Source: Curvibacter lanceolatus ATCC 14669 (GTDB lineage: Bacteria; Pseudomonadota; Gammaproteobacteria; Burkholderiales; Burkholderiaceae_C). Taken from it: a stretch of DNA of 64,000 bases. The position numbers were made by a program, and so were the translations under genes. Shown here in pieces: positions 40,501 to 48,379 of this stretch (positions within the stretch are counted from its first letter, which is position 1; each line of letters opens with the position of its first letter). The DNA lies in NCBI RefSeq assembly GCF_000381265.1, contig NZ_KB906254.1:372001-436000 (forward strand), given 5' to 3'. A model generated the notes under the pieces. It ran no database searches. It was not told the origin of the DNA and was given only the letters and a program-made list of their open reading frames with translations.

Positions 40501-43500
40501 CCCTGAACAACGCCATCGAGCGCAAAGAAAAGGCGTGGCAGCGCGTCAAGTCCCTGCGCGCCCAGGTCAAAGAAGGCCGCGCCGACCTGCGCGTCGAGCT
40601 CATCAAGGCAGAGTCCGCGCACCGGGATGAGCTGCGCTACGTGAAGGCCGCCCAGGAGCAGGTCGCTCAGGATGCGCTCAAGGCTGGACTCGTCACCAAG
40701 AAGGGGGCCGCGCAGTTCAGCCGCAGCATGACGCCTGAAGAGGCAAACGCTTTCCTGGCGGCCCTGGCTCGAATTCAGGCCCCGCCGGCCATGTCCACCG
40801 TCGAAGGTGTGCGCTCTGCAGTGCGGGAGATTATCGGCATCACTGGCAAGCTGCCCAACGAACTGGGTCGCGTGGTGGTGAGCAATGCCAGCGAGATCAA
40901 AGAGCAATGGCAGCCCATGATCGGGATGCAGGCATCTCTTGATGGCGAGGGCGCCCAGGGCCAAGCCATGGCCTTCTACAACCCCGCATCGAAAACGGTG
41001 TTCCTCATTGCTGACCGCATCAAGGCAGGATCCGAACATGCCGTGGTGATGCACGAATTGATGCACAAATGGGGCAAGGAGGTGCTTGGCCAGGCCGGCT
41101 GGGACCAGATCCATGGCGAGATCAAGAACTGGGAAAACGCGGCCGCCGGAAGCGCAGAAGCCGAGATCTATTCGATTGCCCGCAACCGCGTGGAATCCTC
41201 CGCCGGCCCGGGCGGTCCGACCCAGGCCTACACCACCGAAGAACTGTTCCCGTACGCAGTGCAGACCGCGATCGAGATGGGCATCAAGCCCAATGCCATG
41301 GCGCGTGAAGGCACGGCTTCAAAGTGGCTGTTCAAGGTCCGCAAGATGCTGCAGGACGTGTGGGCCAAGATCACCGGCAAGCCGGGCACCATGACTGCCC
41401 AGCAGATGGTGGATCTGGCCTTCGGCATCGCCCAGGCTGAGAACCCAGCAAACAGCGATGCGCTGAAAAACATCATCGCGCAGACAAAACGCAGCGTCAC
41501 AGACACGCCTGAGTTCAAGCGCTGGTTTGGTGATAGCAAGGTGGTGGATGCAGAAGGCAAGCCGCTGGTGGTCTACCACGGCACCTTCAGGGATTTTTCT
41601 GAATTTAAAACAGAATCAGAGTTCGGTGCACACTTTGGTAGCGCCGATCAGGCAAACGCATTTACAGATGAAACTGGCGCAAGAATACTGCCAGCTTACC
41701 TTTCCATAAAGAAGCCGATTCGCCTGCAGGATCGAGGTAGCTTTATGTCGGCACACGTTGTACCGCAACTTGTTGCCAAAGGAGTTCTCCCGGTTGGTTC
41801 AGAATTTGAGCCAATGGGTGTCGGCTTTAATCGAGGCCGTGAAGCGGAATTCATGGCGGCAGCCAAGAATGCTCTGAAAGCCAGTGGGTTTGATGGCGTT
41901 GTGTACGCAAACACCCAGGAAGGAAATGGCGGGGATGCATGGATCGCATTTGACCCCGAGCAGATCAAATCCGCCACCGGCAACAACGGCCAGTTCGACC
42001 CCTCTAACCCAGACATTCGATTCAGCCGCGCCACGGTATCCGACCTCAAGCAGAAGGCCAAGGCCGAACTGCAGGCCGCCCTGAATGTGCCCGGGAAGCT
42101 GTCCTGGTGGCACAAGACCATCGGCACCATGTACAACCTGGCCGAGCGCTCTCCCGAGTTCGCCAAGGTGTTTAATGCCGCCCAAAGCTTCATTGACGAT
42201 GTGAGCTTCTACGCCAGCGAGGCGGCCGACCTGGCGCCCAAGCTGCTGCCCAAGCTTGAGAACTGGCGGGACATCGGCAAATCTCCGATCAGCGCGGCCG
42301 ACAACAAGGCCATCAGCGCACCGATTTTCGAAGGCACCCTGTCTTGGGGCCGCGATGAGTCGGGCAAGGCCGTACCCATCGATGACCTGAAGGCCGCGGC
42401 CAATATCCTGACCGCCGAGCAAAAGGCCCAGCGCCTGCTGCGCACCGGCAAGATCAGTGACCAGGTGCTGAGGATGTGGCTGGGCATGCCAGTGGAACAG
42501 TTCGAAAAGCTGGTGGCCAGCCGGTTCGAAAGCCAGATGCTGCAGCCGGGCGTGGTTTGGACTCCCGATGAGCTGCGCGCCCATTTCGGGCTGTCGGATG
42601 CCCAGATCGATCTGTACAAGGAATTCCGGGCCACGACCGACAAGAGCATCGACACCATGGCGCGCGCCGACATGCTGCGCTTCGCTGGCAAGGATGCCGT
42701 GCCGATCCGTGAGGCCGTCATGGAGGCCAAGGATGCCCAGGAGGCCGCCACCATGCTGCGCGACTACCTGCTTTCGCTGGCCAAGGAGATCCCGGACCGG
42801 GCTGAGACTCTGGCGGCCACGGCCAACGGCATGATCGACCGCGCCGACAAGGTGCGAGATCTGCAGGCCAAGGGCTACGCGCCGCTGAGCCGCTTCGGCA
42901 AGTACACAGTCGACGTGCTGGATGCCGGCGGCCAGCGCCAGTATTTCGGCCTGTTCGAAACTGCCCGGGAGGCCCGGGCCATGGCCAACCGGATGCGCGC
43001 CGAGTTCCAGGGCGGCGTGGTGACTCAGGGCACGCTCTCCGAAGCAGCGTTCAAGCAGTTCGCCGGCATCACCCCGGAAAGCTTGGAGTTGTTCGGCAAC
43101 ATGCTGGGCCTGAACTCGACCGGCGACGAAGCCGCCGACAAGGCGTTCCAGCAATACCTGCAGCTGACCAAGACCAACCGCAGCGCCATGAAGCGCCTGA
43201 TCCATCGCAAGGGCATCGCTGGGTACAGCGAGGACGTGGGCCGCGTGCTGGCCAGCTTCGTCTACTCGAATGCCCGGCAGACGGCCGCAGGCCTGCACCT
43301 GGGCGACCTGGGCGATGCGGTGAACGCCATCCCCAAAGAAATGGGCGAGCTGAAGGACGCGGCCATTGCCCTGGCTGACTACATCAAGAACCCCCAGGAA
43401 GAGGCCCAGGCCATCCGGGGACTGTTGTTTGCCCAGTACTTGGGCGGCTCCGTGGCCTCGGCCATGGTCAACATGACACAGCCCATTGCGGTGTCGTTCC

Positions 43501-44900
43501 CCTGGCTTTCCCAGTTCGGCGGGGCCAAGCAGGCCGGCGCCCAGCTGATCCGGGCTATGAAGGGCATCGCCTCGAACGCGACCTTCGAGCCCGATCTGGC
43601 TGAGGCCTTGAAGCGGGCCGAGGAAGACGGCACGGTGAGCCCGCAGGAAGTGCACCAGCTGATGGCCCAGGCGCGCGGCTCGGGCGCGCTGCGCTCCGGC
43701 GACGGCTCCAAGGCAGGCAACGCCCTGGCCGCTTGGCAGAACGCCATGTCTCGCTTGTCCCTGGCCTGGGGCAAGGTTTTCGGCTTTGCTGAGCAGGCAA
43801 ACCGTCAGATCACCTTCATCGCCGCCTATCGGATCGCCAAGGCCCAGGGCATTGCTGATCCGGCCGGCTTCGCCAAGAAGGCCGTTCAAGAAACCCAGTT
43901 CGTCTACTCCAAGGCCTCGAAGATGGTCTGGGGCCGCGGCGCCATCGGCGGCACGCTGATGACATTCAAGACCTACTCCATCGCCTACCTGGAGTTGCTG
44001 CACCGGATGTACACCCGTGGCGGCCCCGAAGGCAAGAAGGCCGCGATGCTGGCCCTGGCCACCATGGCCATGATGGGCGGGGCAGGGGGCTTGCCCTTTG
44101 CCGACGACATGGGCGACATCATTGATGCCATCGCTCAGCTGTTCGGCTACAACCTCAGCACCAAGAAGGCCCGCCAGGAATTCCTTGAAGGCCTTGTGGG
44201 CCGGGCCGGCGCCGACTTCATTGAGCGCGGAGTGACCGGCTTGCCGGGCTCTCCCATCGATGTGTCGGGCCGCCTGGGCATGGGCAACCTGATCCCAGGC
44301 ACCGGCCTGCTGATGCAGAAAACCGACCACACAAGCGACCTGCTGGAACTGGCGGGACCGGCCGGCGACATGGCCAAGCGCTTTTTCCAAGCTGGCGGCC
44401 AGGCTGCCAAGGGCGACATCGGTGCCGCAGCTCTGTCCCTGGCGCCCAAGGCGGCCGGCAATGCAGCCAAGGGCGTGGACATGCTCAACACCGGAGCCTA
44501 CCGCGATGACAAGGGTTACAAGGTGCTGGATACGACCACCCTTGAAGCCGCGGCAAAGGCCATCGGGTTTCAGCCTGGCACCGTCTCGAAGATGCAGGAG
44601 GCCAACTCCATCCACCAGCGCGAAAAGGCCTTCTACAACCTGGTGGCCCAGGACATCCGGGCCAAGTGGGCGCGCGGCATCTTCGAAAAAGACGCGGATG
44701 CCGTGGCCGAGGCCCGCGACCAGATCGCCGACTGGAACGCCAAGAACCCCGACCAGCGCATTGCCCCCAATGTCCCGGCCATCATGAAAAGGGTTCGGGA
44801 GATGGGCAAGTCCAAGGACGAGCGCATTGCAGCAACAGCCCCCAAGGCCATGCGGGCAGAAATGCGAAGGGAGACGCAAGCAGCGCGCGAAGGCCTCTGA
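37596..44900 (+). CDS. Giant polyvalent internal virion protein (ParB-like, metalloprotease, ART-like modules)
   Basis: A 2434-aa multidomain protein of the phage/plasmid ‘polyvalent’ class thought to be delivered with DNA. Order: Gly/Ala-rich membrane-like N-terminus (about 40-310); Pro/Ala/Gln-rich linkers; DdrB/ParB-like domain near 730-775 (VLDGHHQWLAK); helical regions; a zinc protease HELMH at 1153-1157; an ART-like domain about 1303-1480 (FKRWFGDSKVVD, PLVVYHGTF); and long helical C-terminal regions with a Gly-rich segment (MMGGAGGLPFADDMGDIIDA). ATG 37596 overlaps the upstream stop. The ART part is AT-richer than the rest. Three small genes lie in another frame inside it. Confidence 0.88.
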   Translation: MSGPWENFAAPAATSAPSDSTAAEGPWAKFGPAPKAEPSGAARRLADVGLSVAKGVVGVPEAAVGLADLATGGKVGKFLENKEGDIGFRPKQAKEVLSSLQSPEQQAADKAVQDAKGFFPTIGAMVQNPSTIVNQVAESAPSMLAGGVAARGVTALAPAISPILAGAIGEGAVAAGQNTEQVRQEAADGELTGKQAAILAASGAATGAIGLGAGKLANKLGIGDVHTMLAAGKTGAVGAEAVAKGAEKGIARKIGEGVLVEGALEELPQSAQEQAAQNIAQGKPWSEGVAEAAAQGLVTGGVTGGVAGPISGRSAPAEQPAPQPGHGQAPGQDVAAPAAETSGAPPTTPVPPAAQTALAADEQAAPGQPPETVAVAEQPPIAQTPPGEQAPQAQPAPEGARPSEAMGINPADGVLSRAAAAAVDTGVHAQALAAQQAQALAEQAQTASPAPGGEPAADLTSRPTDELRAQLRSAQGPGIRKAIARELARRRIEAASQPVPQAAPDLFAQEPQDVSTTSPAVPVDSGDGRPANVVDAGGADAGRLLAPNAGGGNQDGAGGNGGPAAAGVAARAAEPAAKPKRTALKKKAAAPEAPAKTTEAQDVQQSEQAPSAPGATTEAQGDQAATQAGSGTPAEPARVPAAGGGSLEAAGLTKGMRWQKFGAETGTLSVPRADMPQIKAEHRGAMVNFLKAKGIEATQEEVPAADLKPTQAEYSPPKVRKAQAFKGGERSILVSSDGHVLDGHHQWLAKIPGNQQVKVIRLDAPIKDLLATVKEFPSATQEAGATTPTNPSPTEKANGPQADQAQQAEAQQPQETGAGPAAAADAQPVKQAPRLDHGELNIPGRTSGINAELDRYKAEQKAKQNALSKEAAASRKENKAAAKAKFDEVGAQMIADMARAPKLLQAGAKAAEIRKTIDSMVKWEPTKFLDLAAKYEKEKAAGKYPEASAPVAASGKPQKAQNDSPAVGSLNNAIERKEKAWQRVKSLRAQVKEGRADLRVELIKAESAHRDELRYVKAAQEQVAQDALKAGLVTKKGAAQFSRSMTPEEANAFLAALARIQAPPAMSTVEGVRSAVREIIGITGKLPNELGRVVVSNASEIKEQWQPMIGMQASLDGEGAQGQAMAFYNPASKTVFLIADRIKAGSEHAVVMHELMHKWGKEVLGQAGWDQIHGEIKNWENAAAGSAEAEIYSIARNRVESSAGPGGPTQAYTTEELFPYAVQTAIEMGIKPNAMAREGTASKWLFKVRKMLQDVWAKITGKPGTMTAQQMVDLAFGIAQAENPANSDALKNIIAQTKRSVTDTPEFKRWFGDSKVVDAEGKPLVVYHGTFRDFSEFKTESEFGAHFGSADQANAFTDETGARILPAYLSIKKPIRLQDRGSFMSAHVVPQLVAKGVLPVGSEFEPMGVGFNRGREAEFMAAAKNALKASGFDGVVYANTQEGNGGDAWIAFDPEQIKSATGNNGQFDPSNPDIRFSRATVSDLKQKAKAELQAALNVPGKLSWWHKTIGTMYNLAERSPEFAKVFNAAQSFIDDVSFYASEAADLAPKLLPKLENWRDIGKSPISAADNKAISAPIFEGTLSWGRDESGKAVPIDDLKAAANILTAEQKAQRLLRTGKISDQVLRMWLGMPVEQFEKLVASRFESQMLQPGVVWTPDELRAHFGLSDAQIDLYKEFRATTDKSIDTMARADMLRFAGKDAVPIREAVMEAKDAQEAATMLRDYLLSLAKEIPDRAETLAATANGMIDRADKVRDLQAKGYAPLSRFGKYTVDVLDAGGQRQYFGLFETAREARAMANRMRAEFQGGVVTQGTLSEAAFKQFAGITPESLELFGNMLGLNSTGDEAADKAFQQYLQLTKTNRSAMKRLIHRKGIAGYSEDVGRVLASFVYSNARQTAAGLHLGDLGDAVNAIPKEMGELKDAAIALADYIKNPQEEAQAIRGLLFAQYLGGSVASAMVNMTQPIAVSFPWLSQFGGAKQAGAQLIRAMKGIASNATFEPDLAEALKRAEEDGTVSPQEVHQLMAQARGSGALRSGDGSKAGNALAAWQNAMSRLSLAWGKVFGFAEQANRQITFIAAYRIAKAQGIADPAGFAKKAVQETQFVYSKASKMVWGRGAIGGTLMTFKTYSIAYLELLHRMYTRGGPEGKKAAMLALATMAMMGGAGGLPFADDMGDIIDAIAQLFGYNLSTKKARQEFLEGLVGRAGADFIERGVTGLPGSPIDVSGRLGMGNLIPGTGLLMQKTDHTSDLLELAGPAGDMAKRFFQAGGQAAKGDIGAAALSLAPKAAGNAAKGVDMLNTGAYRDDKGYKVLDTTTLEAAAKAIGFQPGTVSKMQEANSIHQREKAFYNLVAQDIRAKWARGIFEKDADAVAEARDQIADWNAKNPDQRIAPNVPAIMKRVREMGKSKDERIAATAPKAMRAEMRRETQAAREGL
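39133..39348 (+). CDS. Nested gene 1 in an alternative frame of the polyvalent gene
   Basis: A 71-aa acidic, helical protein (MSAQQAPLSPWIQEMVDLQM, LSMLEAQTLEDFWLQTPEGE, MADLLQRVWLHEQLSPP). ATG 39133 has AGGAGCCTCAAG in front. Its codons are typical for this phage (CTG, GAG, CAG, CCG), while the polyvalent frame in the same bases uses codons rare elsewhere in the gene (GGA, GCA, CGA, ACA) and encodes low-complexity linker. So the alternative frame appears to be the selected one here. No family recognised. Confidence 0.6.
   Translation: MSAQQAPLSPWIQEMVDLQMLSMLEAQTLEDFWLQTPEGEIRMAPAEMADLLQRVWLHEQLSPPQSPSELH
39400..39552 (+). CDS. Nested gene 2 in the same alternative frame
   Basis: A 50-aa basic protein (MSSSPSKPHQPLERPPKPRE, IKRQLRREVERLQNLREYPQ ...) with GGAGGCTCAAG in front of ATG 39400. 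The start region GGAGSCTCAAGATGTC repeats that of nested gene 1. The codons are GC-ending in this frame but not in the polyvalent frame. It lies 51 bases after nested gene 1. Function unknown. Confidence 0.55.
   Translation: MSSSPSKPHQPLERPPKPREIKRQLRREVERLQNLREYPQREVDPWKPLG
39988..40083 (+). CDS. Nested gene 3 in the same alternative frame
   Basis: A 31-aa strongly basic peptide (MALKPIKPSKQKRNSRKKPE, then QGLLPLPTPSR). ATG 39988 follows CGGAGAAAGCAA. It is in the same frame as nested genes 1 and 2 and again falls on a Gln/Ala-rich linker of the large protein. Confidence 0.45.
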   Translation: MALKPIKPSKQKRNSRKKPEQGLLPLPTPSR

Positions 44901-44932
44901 CCCGTTCTGTTGAATCGCATTTATCCACCCCC

Positions 44933-44943
44933 CCCCTCTGGGG
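44933..44943 (+). promoter_or_regulatory. Repeated late element CCCCTCTGRGG, copy 3
   Basis: CCCCTCTGGGG at the end of a C-run, 68 bases before ATG 45011 and 33 bases after the polyvalent stop. Confidence 0.5.
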
Positions 44944-45010
44944 ATTGGATGAATTCGCGAGCGCCTTGAACATCGGCAGGAACAAACACGTCCCTTCCGA
45001 AGAGGCAGCC

Positions 45011-45361
45011 ATGGACTTTATCGACCCGCAAAACAACCCGACACGCGCGCGGGTAGACGCCTCCGGCAATCAGGCCGTTGCCCATGGCTCCCAAGCCGCT
45101 CTGAACGTGAACGGTGCTGCTGTCCAGCTCGATACCGACCCTGGCCGCATTGCCCGGGTCTCGGTCATCACCGCTGGCACTACTGCCGGGGCCATCTACG
45201 ACAGCGCCTCAACCTCCGGCAACACGGCCGCCAACCAGATCGCCGTCATCCCGGCCAACCAAGCTGCCGGCTCAATCATCACGGTGGACTTCCCCTACAC
45301 CGCTGGCCTCGTCGTGGCCCCCGGCTCTGGCGGTGTCCTGGCCATCACCTTCACGCCCTGA
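45011..45361 (+). CDS. Small virion protein before the spike
   Basis: A 116-aa beta-rich protein (DASGNQAVAHGSQAALNVNG, RIARVSVITAGTTAGAIYDS, GSIITVDFPYTAGLVVAPGS) that resembles small phage structural or decoration proteins. GAAGAGGCAGCC precedes ATG 45011. The exact role is unknown. Confidence 0.65.
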   Translation: MDFIDPQNNPTRARVDASGNQAVAHGSQAALNVNGAAVQLDTDPGRIARVSVITAGTTAGAIYDSASTSGNTAANQIAVIPANQAAGSIITVDFPYTAGLVVAPGSGGVLAITFTP

Positions 45362-45406
45362 GCCAGAACCCCAGGCCAAAGAATTTCCCAGAATTGGAGC
45401 ATTGCC

Positions 45407-46810
45407 ATGACCGATCCTCTCAAGTCAGACGACAGCCACAACCATACGATCCAAACGGCATACCCCGGTGGGCCTGTCCGCTCTCTTGTGTCGGAAGACG
45501 GCCAAACCAAGGTTCTCTTGGGCCAGCTCTACAGCCCCGCAGGCACACCCGTGTCTGACCCTGTTGCCGAGGCAGCTCACGCTGCTCAGCATGCGGGGAT
45601 GGGGGTGAGCAAGGGATTCATGTTTGGCAACGCACCAAACCGCAATCGAGTGATCCTGACCGGGGACTCAAAAACCGCCATGAATGGCGGAACATCGATT
45701 GCAACGCCAGTGCAGGCGCTAGGAGCCTCCTACGATTGCAAGGGCCAATTCAACCACGCCAATTTTTTGTTGAACCATGCATTCGAGGTCGTGGGGAATG
45801 CAGGTATTGGCGGGCAAAAGTCAGCTCAAATTCTGGCCAGATTCCAAACTGATGTGCTATCTCGTGCGTCGGAATGGGTGTGTGGCATGGCCGGCACAAA
45901 CGACACCTCATCGTCGAACACTGGAAACGCCAGCACGACTGATGTGAACATCATCGCAATGTGGGATCTGGCTGTTGCAGCGGGCCGCAGGGTGCTCTGG
46001 TACACCATCCCGCCAAAAACATCGGCGGCTGATGCTGAAAACCAGTATCACATGCAGATCAACAGGCTGCTGAAGATCGCGGCCTCCCGTCGTCCAAATG
46101 TAGTGCTGGTGTCTCAGGAGTCGGCCACATTGGACGTGACCACCACATTCAAGGCGCTGTCGTCAATGCTGACAGACGGAACGCATGAATCCGCCATCGG
46201 CGCGGCTGTTGAGGGCAAATTGATTGCCGACGCAGTTCGCCCGTTCATCAGCCCGGTCAATCCCTGGCTGGCCCAGAGCAATGGTGACACGGAAAACCTG
46301 CTCACAAACCCGATGCTCAGCGGATCTGGGAGCGCCACGCCAACCGGCTGGAACAAGATCGGGACACCAACAATTTCTTACGTTGCAGCCACTGATGGGG
46401 TCGCATACCCATGGTGTCAGCTGAATGTCGCAAATGGCACGTCCGGCGGTCAGGGCCTCACTTCCAATGTATCCGTTGGATCGGGGATGGCAATTGGAGA
46501 CACCATCATCGGGGTTGTCGAGTTTGCCGGTGATAGCTACGACGCTGCTGCCGCTGCGAATACGCAGGGTATTTGCCTGAAGCTGCAGGCGTACAACGGA
46601 GCATCGTTTTTTGCCTCTGTGAGTGACCTCTACTGGGATACCACGTACCCCAATTTTGCATTGCAGGGGAGCGGCGTGTTCCAGACGCCGCCGTTTGTCG
46701 TGCCTGCGGGAACGACGCTGGTGCAGATGTACGCGTCCATCAATGGTGGTGGGAATTACCGGTTCAGGAGAGCCGCGATCCGCAACCTGACCAAGCTGGG
46801 TCTGGCCTGA
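45407..46810 (+). CDS. SGNH-hydrolase tail spike
   Basis: A 467-aa protein. An SGNH/GDSL esterase fold is visible: block I LTGDSKT (Ser88), block II GIGG near 133-136, block III GTND (163-166), block V DGTH (Asp257, His260). Phage spikes with this fold remove acetyl groups from surface polysaccharide. The C-terminal third (from about 300) is a beta-rich carbohydrate-binding-like domain (PTGWNKIGTPTISYVAATDG, YAFFAS-type strands). Codons are less GC-rich than in neighbours, suggesting a recently exchanged host-range gene. Confidence 0.85.
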   Translation: MTDPLKSDDSHNHTIQTAYPGGPVRSLVSEDGQTKVLLGQLYSPAGTPVSDPVAEAAHAAQHAGMGVSKGFMFGNAPNRNRVILTGDSKTAMNGGTSIATPVQALGASYDCKGQFNHANFLLNHAFEVVGNAGIGGQKSAQILARFQTDVLSRASEWVCGMAGTNDTSSSNTGNASTTDVNIIAMWDLAVAAGRRVLWYTIPPKTSAADAENQYHMQINRLLKIAASRRPNVVLVSQESATLDVTTTFKALSSMLTDGTHESAIGAAVEGKLIADAVRPFISPVNPWLAQSNGDTENLLTNPMLSGSGSATPTGWNKIGTPTISYVAATDGVAYPWCQLNVANGTSGGQGLTSNVSVGSGMAIGDTIIGVVEFAGDSYDAAAAANTQGICLKLQAYNGASFFASVSDLYWDTTYPNFALQGSGVFQTPPFVVPAGTTLVQMYASINGGGNYRFRRAAIRNLTKLGLA

Positions 46811-46917
46811 CCACCAGCTAACCCATCTTCTGCCCTATCCGCCCAACCCCGCGCCTGCATTGCCCTGGCGCGGGTCTCCGCAGGAAATCGGGCGCAGGTC
46901 GGACTTGAGCCACTACA

Positions 46918-46940
46918 CAACCCGCTTCGGCGGGTTTTTT
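46918..46940 (+). terminator. Terminator after the spike gene
   Basis: AACCCGC-TTCG-GCGGGTT followed by TTTTT. The region 46811-46920 before it holds no gene. Confidence 0.85.
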
Positions 46941-46945
46941 CATGC

Positions 46946-46956
46946 CCCCTCTGAGG
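46946..46956 (+). promoter_or_regulatory. Repeated late element CCCCTCTGRGG, copy 4
   Basis: CCCCTCTGAGG, 5 bases after the terminator T-run and 48 bases before the DUF1353 start, as with copy 1. Confidence 0.5.
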
Positions 46957-47003
46957 TTTCAGATTTCTTGCTTTGCCAAAGAGACTTGCTGCAACCAAAC
47001 CGG

Positions 47004-47486
47004 ATGCAGCACATGGGCCACTTCCTCAATCGCCTCAAAGCCTCGCAGATCTCCTGCGTGGGCAATGATGGCCGTGGCTGGTGGGTCTTGCTGGAGGCGC
47101 TGGCGTTCTCGTCCGATGTCCTGAAATCGTACTGGCTGGACCAGGGGACAAGCGAAGACTTCGCCCAGGCAAATGCTTTGCTCACGGTGCCCGCCGGGTT
47201 CAAGACCGACTTCATGAGCGTTCCCAGCATCCTGCCCTGGTCCCAGTGCCTTGCCCAGTCGCCCCGGGCCGGCACCGTCCACGACTACCTCTACACCGCC
47301 GGGCCGGCAGGTATCCACCCTGTGCCATCGCGTCTCCTTGCAGACCAGATCCTTCGAGAGATGTTCATCAGTGACATCACTGAGGATGGCGGTGCATCCA
47401 CTGACTCAGATCGTGCGGCCCTTGAGGCCCGTGCGGATCTCGTTTTCCTTGGCGTTCGCGCTGGGGGCAAGCCCCACTGGGATTGA
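47004..47486 (+). CDS. DUF1353-family protein of the lysis region
   Basis: A 160-aa protein with the DUF1353 signature: LTVPAGFKTDFMSVPSILPW and RAGTVHDYLYTAG. Members are common in phage lysis or tail-end cassettes; the VPxGFxTDxxSVP and HDYLY residues suggest a metal-dependent enzyme, not shown. ATG 47004 is chosen by family length; no strong ribosome site is seen. Confidence 0.82.
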   Translation: MQHMGHFLNRLKASQISCVGNDGRGWWVLLEALAFSSDVLKSYWLDQGTSEDFAQANALLTVPAGFKTDFMSVPSILPWSQCLAQSPRAGTVHDYLYTAGPAGIHPVPSRLLADQILREMFISDITEDGGASTDSDRAALEARADLVFLGVRAGGKPHWD

Positions 47487-47495
47487 AGGACCAGC

Positions 47496-47870
47496 ATGAG
47501 CGCCGTACCACTTCCACGCCAGACCGACTTCATCCAGACCCCGGGCTACACGGGCCCAGAGCGCCGCCGCACCCATGCGCAGTGGCGGGAAGAGGTGGAT
47601 CAGAGGCTGGAAGAGGGCGCGGCCGAGATGCTGTCCTTGCGCGCTGAGATCGCGGAATGCCGTCAGCAGATCCGTGAGGTTCTGGCCGCCGTGAAGACGA
47701 TCCAGGGCGACACAGCGGAAATCGTCGGGCTGTTCGCCAACGCCAAGGGCGCCATCCGGCTGCTGAACGGGTTCGCCTCGATCGCCAAGCCGATCACGGC
47801 AATCGTGGTGCTCTGCGCAGCCATCTGGGGCTTCATCTTGACCGTCAAGGCGGGCGCGGGGCCGAAATGA
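47496..47870 (+). CDS. Coiled-coil membrane protein of the lysis cassette
   Basis: A 124-aa protein with a helical, heptad-like middle (EVDQRLEEGAAEMLSLRAEI, QQIREVLAAVKTIQGDTAEI) and one C-terminal membrane segment (about 99-118, PITAIVVLCAAIWGFILTV). Such proteins are often found just before endolysins and may be holin-like or hemolysin-XhlA-like. It overlaps the endolysin by 4 bases. Confidence 0.7.
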   Translation: MSAVPLPRQTDFIQTPGYTGPERRRTHAQWREEVDQRLEEGAAEMLSLRAEIAECRQQIREVLAAVKTIQGDTAEIVGLFANAKGAIRLLNGFASIAKPITAIVVLCAAIWGFILTVKAGAGPK

Positions 47871-48379
47871 GCGACGACAAGACAAGCATCAATGCCGTGC
47901 TGAAAAAGCGCCTGCTCGCGGCCAGCACCGCCGGGGCCATGGCGCTGGCCGGTGTGCTGGTGAACTGGTTCGAGGGCCGGGTATACAAGCCCTACGTGGA
48001 CCCAGCCGGGATTTTGACCGTGTGCGAAGGCATCACCGGCCCGGACGTGATCCCGGGCAAGACTTACACCGATGCCGAGTGCGACCGTCTGCGCGGCAAG
48101 CACCTGGCCATCGCCCAGGCCGCCGTCAAGCAAGTCATCAAGGTGCCCCTCAACCCGTGGCAGCAGGCCGCACTGATCGACTTCACATTCAACCTGGGTG
48201 CAGAGCGCTTGGCCGGTTCAACCATGGCCAAGCTTTTCAACCAGGGGAACTACACGGGCGGCTGCTACCAGCTCACGCAATGGGTCAAGGCCCGCGTGAA
48301 GGGGCGGCTCGTGACTTTGAACGGCCTCGTCTACCGCCGCGATGCCGAACTGGCTGTTTGCCTTGGGCGGATCGAATGA
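47867..48379 (+). CDS. SAR endolysin, GH24 lysozyme
   Basis: A 170-aa cell-wall lysozyme. An N-terminal, weakly hydrophobic Ala/Gly-rich helix (about 15-34, LLAASTAGAMALAGVLVNW) fits a signal-anchor-release segment. The catalytic triad of the R21 class is present: Glu36 (FEG), Asp45 (YVDPAG), Thr51 (LTVCEG). No Cys lies in the membrane helix, so activation by refolding (R21-like) rather than disulfide exchange is likely. Confidence 0.88.
   Translation: MSDDKTSINAVLKKRLLAASTAGAMALAGVLVNWFEGRVYKPYVDPAGILTVCEGITGPDVIPGKTYTDAECDRLRGKHLAIAQAAVKQVIKVPLNPWQQAALIDFTFNLGAERLAGSTMAKLFNQGNYTGGCYQLTQWVKARVKGRLVTLNGLVYRRDAELAVCLGRIE

Noticed and set aside
41799..44879. A 1026-codon open frame antisense to the polyvalent gene, and other very long minus-strand frames (21023-22390, 33730-36060, 24629-26032)
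   Set aside because: They are by-products of high-GC codon use in the real plus-strand genes; the translations are His/Gly/Leu/Arg-rich and have no ribosome sites or family patterns.
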